From Linanthus parryae (Eukaryota; Streptophyta; Magnoliopsida; Ericales; Polemoniaceae), in contig JALGPY010000002.1 of NCBI GenBank assembly GCA_023055425.1, forward strand, positions 136,829,927-136,893,926: DNA of 64,000 bases. The letters are read 5' to 3'. Numbering within the stretch: the stretch's first letter is position 1; every line of letters starts with the position of its first letter. Positions 1-11,443 of the stretch are shown piece by piece. The translations under genes and the position numbers were made by a program. Below the pieces are notes generated by a model, which searched no databases, was not told the origin of the DNA, and worked only from the letters and a program-made list of their open reading frames with translations.

Positions 1-1013
1 TAGGACCACAAAGATCCATGTGAAGTAGTTCAATGGGTCTAGTAGTACTAACAATTTTCTTTGGTTTGAAAGAGCTCGTTGTCTGCTTACCTTGAGTACA
101 TGCTTTGCATACTTCATCATATTTGAATTTGATAGAAGGAATCCTCTTACCAGGTCTTTAGAGATTAACTTGTTCAAGGTATGCAAGCTAATGTGTCCAA
201 GCTTTCTATGCTAAAGTTTTGAATCCTCTTTCATGGCCTTGAGACACTTTAAGCTTTCACCTGCAACTTTGTTAGTGTGTAAAGTATAGACATTGTTGAC
301 CTTGAGGCTGTGAGAATGCAAATTCTAGATTTCTCATTTTGCACCACACATTTCTCTTTGTCAAGGATAACCTTGTTGCCATTATCACAAAGTAGAGATA
401 CACTAAGCAGATTGAACTTCAACCCATCAACTAAATAGATATCAGAAATAGAATTTTCAGAGTCTGAGCCAACTTTACAAATACCTAAAATGTTGCACTT
501 ACCTTTTTCAGCAAGTGTCATTGATCCTTCATATTGCTCTTTCAGTTGTGAGAATAAAGTTCTCTTCCCACTCATATGTCTGGAGGATCCACTATCCATG
601 AACCATCTTTGATCTTTACTCTTGGTGACGTCCTCCAAACACCATTCACTTCCTTACCCAGCTTTTAGACCAATTGTGGAATTTAGATTCTTATTCAGGG
701 TCAACCAAGTTAGGTGGTCGAAACCCCTTTGGAACCCATATTTGTCTAACTTGTCCTTTAGGTTGAAAAGGAAAAGTGTTCCTCATTATTTGAGGGTATC
801 TTCTTCTAAAAGGACAAGTCATTTTAACATGACCAATTATGTTGCAGTAATTTCATATAGGAGAAGTTTTTTTACTAGCCTTCACAAATCTGGTGTTGCT
901 CTTTCCATGAAATTTGGGTTGTAGCGAATACCAGTTTTGTGAACAGACCGTAAGCTTCCTCCAAGAATCAATTTCAGATTGTGTTCTGATCCAGCAAGAT
1001 TTGTCATAGCATT
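1..1013 (-). pseudogene. pol: copia protease and start of integrase, broken
   Basis: The frame at 638-249 carries the aspartic-protease signature WFMDSGSSRHMSG. Upstream (about 1010-640) lies a second Cys/His cluster (CNIIGHVKMTCP) and a WVPKG stretch often seen before copia protease. Downstream, 215-1 reads as the GAG-pre-integrase HHCC region (HRKLGHISLHTLNKL, then CKACTQGK in another frame) and the first integrase residues (IELLHMDLCGP). Frame changes between these blocks make it a pseudogene. Integrase catalytic residues lie outside the window. Confidence 0.75.
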
Positions 1014-2517
1014 CTTAGCATCTTAAATTTCCTCAGTTAGAGTAGTATTTTGTTCCTCCAATTCATCACAATGATGTCTTCGAGCAACAATTCTGTCACT
1101 CAAAAGAGAGTACTCACTGACTACTTCCTTGACTTGAGTTTTCAAGGCCTTGAAACTGGTTTCCAAGATTTTGAAATCTTTGTCAGAATTCTTCTGAGAA
1201 ATTTCAAGGCTTTGATTTTTACAAACAAGTTCCAAGTTCTCTTTTGCTTGCTCATGAACCTTTTCTTTCAAAGTTCTAATCTCTTTCAGATAGTCCTCCT
1301 CATTTAAAAGCATAATTCTAAGATAGTCAGTGAGGACATCTGTTTCTTTAGAAATCAAACAGTTTACCATTACCTCAATGTTCTTTTCAGAACTTTCATC
1401 ATGCTTGGCCATAAAGCAGAGGTTGGATTGTTCTTATTCACATTCAGAATCACTAGAGGAATCAGAATCACTCCAGGAAGCTACCATAGCTTTCTTTATT
1501 CTTTCATTGTATTTCTTCTTAAGTTGTTTGCTTTTCTTGTGTGGACAGTCTCTGATTAAGTGTCATGCATCACCACACTCAAAGCAATTCATTACTTTAG
1601 CTTTATTACCATGAGATATAGCTTTACCTTTGTAGTCTCTGTTTGTCCTTTCTGAAGTATTTGCTTCCAAAGTTCTTCTTCATATTTAGAATCCTGGTCA
1701 AGGCTTTGGAAATGAGAGCAAAAGGATCTTCATCGTCATCTTTTTCTGGTTCAAGGCTCTGAGATGATTCACTTTCCTTGGCCTTGAGAGCTAAGTTCTT
1801 GACACTGTCTGGTAAATCTCCATCAACTTCATTCATAGAGATCTCATGTGTCCTTGCAAGTCATCAAGTCGAAGAGATGACATATCTTGAGCTTCTTCAA
1901 TGGCATTAGTCTTTGGTTCCCATTTTGTTTTAGGAAGACTTTTCAGATTCTTTCTAACATTTTCTTCATTGTAAATGTGTTTTCCCAATGAATCAAGGTT
2001 GTTAACAATAGCAGTAAACCTTTTGAACATGTCTCTGATTGATTCATCTCCATTCATCTTGAACATCTCATATTGCCTAAGGAATAAGTTGATATTGGTT
2101 TGCTTGACTTGGCTAGTTCCTTAAAAGGTCACCACAAGCTTATCCCATATCTCCTTGGCAGTCTTGCATCCTGAAATCCTGTTAAATTCATCTGCACTCA
2201 AATCACAGATTCATAGCTCTGTAATTTTTAGAAAACTGCTCTAACTCAGAAGATGAATGTGAATCCTCAATTTTGGGAGTTCTGATCCCATCTTTCTCAG
2301 TGTAGAATATATGAGGACCCTTCTGAATGATAGTCCATAGTTCTGTATCTTGATCGATGATGAACATTTTGATCAGGGCTTTCCAGTGCATAAAATTTTC
2401 ACCACAGAACAAGGGAGGTCTATTAGAAGCTCTTCCTTGTGAGAAGCTACAATCTCCTACAGTATTCATAATTACAAGATTGTTAGATCCATACTGTGAT
2501 ACAAGCTCTGATACCAA
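1014..2517 (-). pseudogene. gag: copia gag-like region, broken
   Basis: The N-terminal part (2517-2203) has the look of the DUF4219/UBN2 gag family of plant copia elements, with a PPLFCGENFMHWK stretch. It continues through 2066-1833 (DMFKRFTAIVNNLDSLGK) and 1836-1624. A CCHC zinc knuckle near 1600-1540 (CFECGDA, then HLIRDC) is interrupted by an in-frame TGA at 1565-1563. A lysine/glutamate-rich coiled-coil-like segment follows (1412-1023). Gag would form the virus-like particle and bind the RNA. Several frame breaks show it is not translatable as one protein. The family assignment rests on motif recognition only. Confidence 0.7.
2505..2516 (-). promoter_or_regulatory. Primer-binding site (initiator Met-tRNA type)
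   Basis: The minus strand reads TGGTATCAGAGC, the standard copia PBS complementary to the 3' end of initiator tRNA-Met. It is separated by two bases from an LTR end reading ...TTCA. It fixes element orientation and the inner LTR border at 2519. Confidence 0.85.
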
Positions 2518-2518
2518 T

Positions 2519-3750
2519 TGAAGGACGGTACAATAGGAATAACTACATAATCAATACTCTAAAGGGGAAGGGGGTTGAATAGAGTATGGCAACTTTTGCA
2601 ACTTTTGCTAAAAGAGAGGTTTCATATATGTTTGAGAAGAACAACAAGTATTTCAAGGACTTGAAATGATTTTATAGTTCTTGGAATCAAAATAGAAAGT
2701 AAAGAGAAAGCTGAAAGTTTTCAAGGCCTTGAAATGAGTTTCTAGCGCTTGAACTGAAACCTGTTTTGAGCAGTGTATAAGCTAAGTAAAGTGCAGCAAA
2801 GTGAATGCAAGAGACATGAAGATTTATAGAGTTCAGTCCACTTGGGTCTACGTCTCTACATCAGGGACTTAATCCCCGTAGGATCTTCAAATAAAGTCTT
2901 ATTACTCAAGAGCTAAGCCCTAGATCTCAATCACAGAGAGGCCTTACTCTGTTACAATTTGTGGCTCTCACTAACCTATCTAGTACCTGCTCTAGCTAAA
3001 TGATTAACTAAGAATTCTCTATTGTTCACCTTCAACACTCCCCGAGAATAAGAACTGGAAGTATTATCTAAATGATATACAAATAATGACCAGGAGAGAA
3101 GAACATTGAGAACTAATTCTTCAGTGAAAATGCAGTGTTCTTCGGATGATTGGATTGAGTGATGTAGAACTACTTCTTGGTTGCTTGTCAATCCTATGTA
3201 GTGTTTTAATGTTTCTGTGTGTTATGCTCTGTTGTGTCTCTTGTTTTTCATTCAAAAAATCCCTTTTATGCAGCTTGTCTGAATTAAATATATGCAAGAT
3301 CTTCATTAACAAACTTTCCTAAAATTTCACTGCAAGTCTTTGACTCTTCTAACAGCTCTCCCAACGGCTAGTTGCTTAGTATCTTCAAAGATAATGATTT
3401 GATCTTATTTGTTAGAAGGCTGGGAAGCTTTAGGTACAGTAGATCACGTGCACAATAACTTTGACATATTAATTTCAATCATGCATTCAAATATATTAGG
3501 AAATAATACTGCAAAATAGGAAACTATAGATCCCTGCAAAAACTGAGTCAAACAGATAGATTAATCACAATTTAGAGTAGTAAAATGATTCATCTTTCAT
3601 CATCAAGTAACATATAATCAAACATACGAGATCAGGAGTTGTAATGAAATTAGAAACTCCCCATAAGTTCATGATGTATCAGCTGCACTTGTTTCAAACC
3701 CTTGAAAGAAGTTTCAAGGCCTTGATGTTTCAAGCCTTTGAAATAGGTCG
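2519..3750 (-). repeat. 5' LTR of the minus-strand copia element (outer edge approximate)
   Basis: On the plus strand it starts TGAAGGACGG at 2519, directly beside the PBS. No second LTR copy is in the window, so the outer edge cannot be set by alignment. No convincing coding sequence is present. It contains clusters of a TTTCAAGGCCTTGAAA-type palindrome at 2651-2666, 2719-2734, 3692-3707 and 3728-3743, which suggests that the LTR reaches about 3745. Confidence 0.55.
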
Positions 3751-6700
3751 AACTTACAATCCTAATGGAAATCCTATTACCTGTCAAATCTGTGTTCATG
3801 ACTATCACTTTTCCATGGATTGTTGGTATAGAATGGACTACTCTTACCAAGTCAAGATGCCTTCTAATCAGTTTAATGCTTACACTGCCAACAATGGAGG
3901 TGCTTCTTCATCTCAAACTGAAAATTAATGGCTCTCTGACACTGGTGCCACCAACCATATGACCATTAATCCCTACAATCTATCTCTTTCTGAGACCTAC
4001 ACTGGCACTGATCAGGTTTCCATTGGTAGTGGTACCACTCTTCCTATTAATCACACTGGTAATGCTACTTTATCACCCCAACTTACACATTCAATCTTTC
4101 TAATACACTGCTTGTATCTGCATTAGCTACTAATTTATTATCTGTGCCTAAGTTGTGTGTAGAACACAATTGTATATTCATATTTCATGCTATTTCTTTC
4201 TCTATTCAGGACAAGGATACGGGTCAAGTCCTTTACAAGGGACATAGTGAAAGTGGTATCTACCGTATTCACTCTGTTTGCTTCTCTAAGAGTCAAGTGG
4301 ATACATGTTTGGGACACAAAGTCACCTCACCTCTCTGGCACTCTAGAAAAGGGCACCCAAGTGATGCCATTCTTCATCAAATTTTACATTTTATTTCTTT
4401 TTATGATAATGCTAAACATTTATGCAAGTTTTGTCTTGAAGGAAAAATGTCAAGACTTCCTTATAAGTTATCAACTTGTGTTTCTCCAAAACCTTTACAT
4501 GTGCTACATAGTGATGTGTGGAGTCCTGCATCTTGAAAATCTTTGAATGGTTACAAGTTTTATTTTAAATTTATAGATGATTATTCAAGATTTACATGAT
4601 TATTTGGCATGAATCATAAATCTGATGTTGCTGTCTTGTTTCCTAAATTCAAATTGCAAGTTGAAAATGCCTTAGGACATACTATTACCGTCATTAGAAG
4701 TGATGGAGGAGGAGAGTATGTATCTCATTTATTTCAACAATTCTTGCACAACAATGGTACTTCTCATCAAATGTCTTGTCCTCACACCACCCCCCCCCCC
4801 CCAAATGGGGTAGCTGAAAGAAAACACAGACACGTTGTGGAATCTGCCATTACTTTATTGCAACAAGCCTCTATGCGTAAATTTATGTGGTATCATGCTG
4901 TTAGCACTGCTGTTTATCTTATAAATAAAATGCCAAACAAATTCACAAATAATATGTCTCCTTTTGAAATTCTATTCCAAACAAAACCTGATTACAACTT
5001 CTTGAATTTTTTTGGTTGTGCTTGATATCCTTACTTAAGAACTTACATCTCTTCTAAACTTAATGCAAGAACAATTCAATGTGTATTCTTGGGATATGCA
5101 TCTCAACAGGAAGGATATATATGTTATGATAAAACTGCTCAGAGAACTTACATTAGCAGAGATGTAGTATTCGATGCAACTTGTTTTCCTTATGCAAATA
5201 ATTCTGTTGCATCTGACTCATCTAACTCTACTATTTTCTATGACATTTCATGTGCCCCTCATTCACCAAACACTAAACCACCTCCTTCATTCACTGAGCT
5301 TTTGACTAGCACTGCCCCTTCACCAATGATGAGACAAAGTCCCAGATCAGAAGAACTGCACACTGCTGGATCAAACTCCAGTCCTTAGAGGGTAGAAATG
5401 CAACACAATTCAGAAGTTAACTCCAGTCCAGTGATGGCAACCATTTCAGTAAACAAGAACTCCAAGGTGCCTTCATCTGGCATTCATGATACTACACAAG
5501 GGCCCAGTCAAGCTCCAACTGCAGGAAGTGGTCATAATATGCAGACAAGGAGTTAATCTTGTATTTCAAAAAGAAAAAATGGTTTTAATGCTATTTATTC
5601 AACCAAATATCCTACTTCTTTTAGTGAAGCCAAAAAGAATTCAAAATGGATCACCGCTATGACTGAAGAATTTGATAGTCTTTTGAAATAAAACACTTGG
5701 AGTCTTGTACCACCTCTACCTATTGCCAACATATTTGGCAATAAATGGGTGTACAGAACCAAGTATAACCCTGATGGTTCAATAGCAAGATCTAAAGCTA
5801 GAATTGTTGCCAAGGGGTTTCATCAAACCCCTGGTATTGAACTTAATGAAACTTTCAGCCTAGTTTTGAAACATACAACTGTTAGAATTATATTGTGTCT
5901 TCTGCAACTTTTAATTGGCTTCTAGTTCAACTAGATGTAAAAAATGCCGTTCTCAGTGGTCATTTAAGAAAACTGTGTATATGACTCAACCTCAAGGTTT
6001 TGTGAACTCTGCCTATCCTAATCATGTGTGTAAATTGCATAAATCAATGTATGGTTTAAAACAAGATTGAAGAGCGTGGTTTGAGAGATTCACTTTCTAT
6101 ATTCTATCTCTGGGGGTCACAGATTCTGGTGCTGATTCTTCAATGTTCTTAATACATTCGATAACAAACTTACTCTTCTCTTACTTTATGTTGATGACAT
6201 AATTATCGCATGTAATGATTCTGGTTATATCTCTCATCTAATCAAAACTTTGAATCATGAATTTGACATGATGAATCTGGGTAGCCTCACTTACTTTTTG
6301 GGATTGCAAATCAAAAGATCTAGTTCTGGTATCTTTATCTATCAAGAAAAATATATTCATGATCTTTTTGAAAAATTTCATATTTAAAACTGCAAACCTT
6401 GCAATACTCCCATTTCTCCAGGTACACAGTTTCATGCAAGTGATGGCAATTTATTAAAAGACTTCACTCCCTATAGACAGTTTTTAGGAGCTTTACTTTC
6501 ACTAGACCTGACATATGTTTTGCAGATAACCATTTATGTTAATTCATGCATGCTCCTAGTGACATACATTTAATTGATGCTAAACGGATTCTAAGATATC
6601 TACAGGGTACTAAAACACATGGTGTCTTCTATCAAAGAGGTCACCTTCCCATACAAGCATATAGTGATGCTGACTGGGCTGGCAACCTCACTGATAAAAG

Positions 6701-7197
6701 AGGTACCTCTGGGCTTGTTATCTATCTGGGCCAGAATCGAGTGCATTGGGCCTAAAAGAAACAGCCCACTGTTTCTAGGTCCTCAGCAGAAGCTGAATAT
6801 AGCCCAAACATTTGCCCGAAAGGAAGGAGAGCCGAGTCGGGCATTTCTGGCCCACCAAGAAAAACTGGTAGTTTCGGGCCTTAGCCACCACAGCAGCAAA
6901 AATTTGCTGGATCCAAATCACGTTTAAAGAACTTAGATTGAGAATACCTCAAGCTCCTGTTATTTGGTGTGATAGCATGTCTGCAATTGCTATGTCTGCA
7001 AATCATGTTCAACCCTCTAAAATAAAACATATTGATCTCGATTACCATTACTTTAGAGAAAAAGTTGTGAGAAAACTCATTAATGTTTTTTTATTGCATG
7101 TAAGGACCAAGTTGCTAATATCTTTACAAAATGTGGCCTTAATTACAACTTTCAACATCACAAAGACAAACTCATGGTCTCTACACCACCAGGAGTT
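3751..7197 (+). pseudogene. pol: copia gag-pol polyprotein, multiply broken
   Basis: Blocks in order: degenerate zinc knuckle (CQICVHDYHFSMDC, about 3780-3830); protease WLSDTGATNHM (about 3930); HHCC region LWHSRKGHPS...CKFCLEGK (4336-4450); integrase start LHSDVWSP (about 4505), VIRSDGGGEY (4690-4720) and NGVAERKHRHVVESA (4804-4850); RT from KWVYRTKYNPDGSIARSKAR (5745-5800) through LYVDDII (about 6185-6205); RNase H YSDADWAGNLTDKRG (6660-6710), then CDSMSAIAMSANH (about 6970). In-frame stops (for example in FDSLLK-stop and MYGLKQD-stop), frame changes and a C-homopolymer at 4789-4802 disrupt it. All products would be non-functional. Confidence 0.85.
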
Positions 7198-7198
7198 T

Positions 7199-7207
7199 GA
7201 AGGAGGG
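7199..7207 (+). promoter_or_regulatory. Polypurine tract
   Basis: GAAGGAGGG lies between the end of the RNase H reading frame (stop near 7198) and the presumed 3' LTR. It is the expected plus-strand primer of a copia element. Confidence 0.6.
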
Positions 7208-7561
7208 TAATAGAATAAGTTGTAGAAGATTAAGATCAAAAGTGCACAGCTACAAAAGTTGGAGGACTGGATGAACACATACTTAGAAGCATAAATACTA
7301 TAAGTGCTGCGGTTCATCTGAAATTTATCTGGACCAGGTTGTAAGTAATTGCAAACTAGAGTGGCATCGCCACTATCATCTTTTATCTTCTCATCCAACG
7401 GTCACAATTAAGACCGTTAGGTAACCTATGTATAAATGGGCCATCAAAACTCCAAACGCCTCTTAAGGTTAATGGAGTCTAATTATCTCTTTGCTCTCTG
7501 TTTCGTTTTCATCCTTCAAAACTCTTTGTTTCCAGAAACCCTAAATATGGGTTTCTTATCA
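7208..7561 (+). repeat. Presumed 3' LTR of the decayed plus-strand copia element
   Basis: It starts directly after the purine tract (TAATAGAATAAG, probably a mutated TG start) and could end at CTTATCA (7561). A TATA-like TATAAAT lies at 7431, about 130 bp before the proposed end, as expected for a short copia LTR. No partner LTR is present, so the borders are inferred. Confidence 0.45.
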
Positions 7562-7740
7562 ATTTAAGGGTCATATTATAGCTTCTCGGATGCGTCTCGT
7601 CCTCAGGAGCGTAAGAATAACGGTTAAACAAGGTGAATCACAACTGGGAGGAAGAATTGATCACTTAAATGTGTTAGGGTTCATACCTTAAATCTCAATT
7701 TCCTGGTAGATGGGTCAATGGGTTCTCGAATAGTTTTGAG

Positions 7741-8511
7741 TAGGCCTGTCAATGGGAGACCCGACCTTGACCCAACCCAAAAACATTTCGCACAGACCCG
7801 ACCCAGGAGGCCCGATTTTAGAAACACGGGCCCGGACCCAGAACTGGTGGGTCTGACCAGTTGAACCCGTGTATAACACTTAATGCATCATATCAAAAAG
7901 AGAACAAAAAATGATTGAGAGAGAGAGGTAAGGGGACAAAGAGAGTAGATATAAATAAGGACAAGGGGGAAAAGACGGTTGGAGAAAATTGAGGAAGAGA
8001 AATGTTTGAAAAAATAATGAGAGAGACAGAGAGAAAGCAGGGGGATTGGGAGATAACGAGCTTGATTAGGGAATTTTGGAGAGGGGTGGAGATAGATAGA
8101 TAAAGAGAGAGAGAGAGAGAGAGGGAGAGGTCACGATATGAAACATTGATGATAGAGAGAATAATGCATACACCAGACTGTATTGGTATGAACAAGAATT
8201 ATGATTTATGAGTTACATTACTAATTCGGTCGGGATCTAATTAATTACTCGGCAAGAGAGATTTTTGATCCCCATTGAACGGAAATCAACCATAAACTCA
8301 GCTGTTTGAATCAAAAAATTGAATTCGTTGAAACAAACGGGAACCTCCATGTAGTAATATAGAACATAATAAAAAATCAGAGGAAAGTGAGGGTTAACAG
8401 AGTGAGTCCAATTTAATGGTAAACATATTGAAACCCAGAAAACATAATGAAGTTCACACTGGTATTAGGTCGGATCAGTTCTGGGTCGGAACCAGCCCAT
8501 TGACAGGCATA
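7741..8511. mobile_element. Non-autonomous hAT-type DNA transposon (771 bp)
   Basis: Terminal inverted repeats TAGGCCTGTCAATGGG (7741-7756) and its complement (8496-8511) match at 15 of 16 positions. The element is flanked by an exact 8-bp duplication GTTTTGAG (7733-7740 and 8512-8519), the hallmark of hAT transposition. GGGTCGG/CCCGACC-rich subterminal sequence follows both TIRs. No transposase frame is visible inside, so it depends on a helper. A (GA)n run is at about 8105-8128. Confidence 0.9.
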
Positions 8512-8519
8512 GTTTTGAG

Positions 8520-8759
8520 GCTATTGATCACCATGTCATAGTAAGTTCCCGGTAATAGAATCTTTCAAAATTATGGTATTTTTGGAGGTGTTGCCGTGGT
8601 GGTGATGGCAGTGTTCTTGGGTGATGTGTTTGCTTGATGAAGAAGAAAGGAGCTGGGTAGAATTTACAGGAGGTTTTGAGGGGGATGTTAAATCTTTTGA
8701 TGGGTTAAGGTAAAGCCACCTACAGTTCATAGTGTGAAAGGAAAACAGTATTCACATTG
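8520..8759. other. Unassigned sequence beside the hAT element
   Basis: This is continuous with 7562-7740 if the hAT element is removed. A 64-codon minus-strand frame (8730-8536) has no recognisable motif. Nothing else is identified here. Confidence 0.4.
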
Positions 8760-9098
8760 GGGTCCTAGTGTAATTTTAGAAAATTAGGGGTAGTTTTGGA
8801 ATTTAATCGCTTTAATAAAAATTGTAAATTTACCCCATATTATAATTTAATATTTTTTATCATTCCCAGTATTCTAATCGTTCCGTAGATCGGCTTGTAC
8901 TGAAAAAGAAATAATTACATAATGCCCCAAAGTATTTGAAAATTTCATTTTTGCCCCCATCACCTCAAAGTATTATCTTGTTGACACTCATCTAGGAAAA
9001 CAAAAACTTCTTTATCTACACTTTCGACCCAAACTTCAATCTATTGCATTTAAACCCCTCTAAATTTTCAGAGTGTTACATCCTACCCCCTTAAAAGA
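8760..9098 (-). repeat. Remnant of a Ty3/gypsy 3' end: purine tract and LTR start
   Basis: On the minus strand, 9098-9081 reads as a purine tract (TCTTTTAAGGGGGTAGGA), immediately followed by TGTAACACTCTG running leftward. This is the usual layout at the pol-PPT-LTR junction of plant chromovirus-type gypsy elements. The LTR could extend left to about 8760. No domain survives, so this rests on the junction pattern alone. Confidence 0.4.
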
Positions 9099-10018
9099 AT
9101 CTTAGCGTCGAAGATATCTTGCCACTCCGTAGTCCTTTTGATATCTTCTTTAATTTGCTGAAATTTGTTGATCTTCAATTTTCTCCATCCATCGCCTCGC
9201 TTTCTTAGGTGGTGTCATATGTCATCGTACACAAATTCTTGTTATTGCTAGTCGATCCAATAACAACATTTCATCTTCCGCGGTACAAGCATAACCTATG
9301 TTTTCTCCATCCGTTTGTGGTAACTAGACGATAATATAAATTATTACCCCCATATCCCATGTAGCCTGCCTATAATGTTATTCTGCTAACTTTTATGTTT
9401 ACATCATCACTTAGGTTCTCCAGTTCTTCGACTGGCTTGCCCCACAAGTCGTACAGCTTCTAGCACACTTTTACTTTTCAGTCTCCGCTGACTACCCGGT
9501 CCCTTCTTGGTACTCTTACTTGTATACTAACTCACCTGATATTGAAATTTCCTATCGGTCTCCAAGCTGGATCACAAAGCCCTTCAAGAGTCATACTCAT
9601 TAACCTTAGTTCTTAAGACTTCCGATAGATGCTTAACTATATTCTACTCTTTTACTATACCCTCTGTCATGCTTATGACCTCAAAGAATATTTCATCCTC
9701 TACCGTATTTCACAATTTTGACCCTCGCCATTGCATCCTATAACTCCATTTTTTCCACACCTCTGCATTCCCCTAAACTACCTTTGTATAAATTTTTTTG
9801 AGTGCCAGGCCACTCTTTCAATCCCTAATTAGTCTCTTTCTGAGCCTCCTCTTATTCTTATTACCCTGCCACTCTATTATTGGCTTGTTGCACTGACAAC
9901 TCTTACCTGGATTAACCATAGATGATAAAATCCCTCCACTGTATCTCACTACCTCCACGTACTTTATTTCTTGGGTGTCCCTATACTTTCTTGGGAACAT
10001 AATCCTATCTTAGAATTT
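9099..10018. other. No gene recognised; presumably decayed transposon sequence
   Basis: Short open frames (for example 10000-9818 on the minus strand) carry no recognisable motif. If the junction at 9081-9098 is a gypsy PPT, this stretch would be the eroded 3' part of that element's pol, but no RT, RNase H, integrase or chromodomain motif can be read. Confidence 0.35.
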
Positions 10019-11443
10019 TTTTGGGTTTTGACGTAGATAACGCAGCGGAATAACAAAAATTTAATCCTACTCAAAGCCCACCAAGGATCACAGGAATAGA
10101 CATCATAACATGATAAGAGACATAGCAATTGTGTACCTTTTGGTTTGGGAGATCACACGAAGAATGATGTCCTTGTCTCTACGGTTGATCCACGTCTAGA
10201 GGTGAGATCTAGATTCTTCCTTCTCAAGTGCTAGCTTGGACCGGAGGAAGAGGGAAGAACGAATCAAGCAACGAGGGACAAAGGAGGGGTTCGGCCCTCC
10301 TCTTTGGCGCCGACGGGTAGGGGACGGGCTAGGGTTTGGCACTAGCTTTGTCTCTTGCTCTCTCTTTTGCTCTCTCCCACTCTCTTGTGTTATGTCTAAT
10401 AAAATTAAGTGGGAAGGAAGCTAGAGCATCCTTTATATAGTCCAACAACTCCTTGTTAACTACATAAAGGTCCTTCCCAGTTCTACATGAACTTGGATTA
10501 GTCCCTTCCTTGCATATTAGTCCTACTAAGTTTGCAAGGTGTTGCACAATGATCCTTCTAATTAATTAATCATATTAATTAATCCCAAATCTATTTCTAC
10601 TCTATTTGACGTGTGACCCCATAGGTTTCTACTTAGTTGGTAGTAACTTAATACTAACATGGAGCGGTGTCTAGCAACACATGCATGCCACCCAACTAAT
10701 AGAAATAGTTAGTGATCCCGACAAACCTCTTGTGCCCAATATCTCATATTGCACTATCCCTTTGTCTCCATATCCAGATTGGACACGAGACATAAAAAGT
10801 CACACTCGTATATCCAATCCATAGTTCCTCGATCCTGGGAATATGCTTATGCAAGCAGATAACATCAATATCTCCATATTGGTTTATCTGAGTCTGGCCA
10901 GACATTCAATAAGCCTCATCCCTTGAGTGGTCGTGGATATTTTCTCCCATTATGTGGGAGGGACCAATCCTCTCTACATCACTACGATCTCTAAGCTTTC
11001 TTCCTATCATGCCCGATAACTACCTTTATGGTTACCCAGTTACGGTGTAACGTTTGATAACATCAAAGCACGATATTTCACAACTAGAGTATGTAGTGAC
11101 TTCAAGTCTAAAGATTGCAATTATATTAGCACTACAAGAAGCGATTGTGACTTAACATAATCTAATGTATCCTTAACGTTGTGGGTCAATCCAGTATGCC
11201 ATTACCCTTAATGCATACCCATGTGTTAGACTTGATATCTCCATATCAATCTACACACATACTATTCTATATTTGATCGTCCTATTAATCAATATAGTGG
11301 ACTAGAGATATTTAAGATAAACAACACATTGTATCTAAGGACTTCATTATATTAAATATCACAATATATAATAAATGAATATTCTAGCCAATAACAATGT
11401 TCATACTAAATATTTGATTGCCTCTAGGTCATCTATTCCAACA
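10019..11443 (-). repeat. 3' LTR of the copia element
   Basis: It aligns along its whole length with 16980-18403. On the plus strand it ends ...CCAACA, that is TGTTGG at the minus-strand LTR start, and is followed directly by the purine tract. The other end is eroded (TTTTGGG against TGATGGG). A TATA box (CTATATAAAG on the minus strand) is at about 10431-10440. Confidence 0.85.

Larger units (their letters stand above)
1..3750 (-). mobile_element. Ty1/copia LTR retrotransposon, 5' part, truncated by window start
   Basis: Read on the minus strand the order is 5' LTR (about 3750-2519), primer-binding site (2516-2505), gag (from 2517), protease, then the zinc-binding start of integrase, which runs off the window at base 1. 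The rest of integrase, RT, RNase H and the 3' LTR would lie to the left. The coding part carries several stops and frame changes, so this copy is defective. The outer LTR edge is uncertain: recognisable sequence of the neighbouring plus-strand copia element begins near 3751. Confidence 0.8.
3751..7561 (+). mobile_element. Decayed Ty1/copia retrotransposon, plus strand, 5' truncated
   Basis: Gag-pol blocks run in the normal copia order (zinc knuckle remnant, protease, integrase, RT, RNase H), followed by a purine tract and an LTR-like 3' end. The 5' LTR and most of gag are missing. The minus-strand copia LTR abuts the left end, so the two elements are nested or the 5' part was lost. Many stops and frameshifts indicate age. 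Confidence 0.8.

Noticed and set aside
10236..10547. Small frames in the copia LTRs (for example 10547-10329 and 17507-17289)
   Set aside because: Repeated only because the LTRs are repeated; they overlap the TATA region and have no motif.
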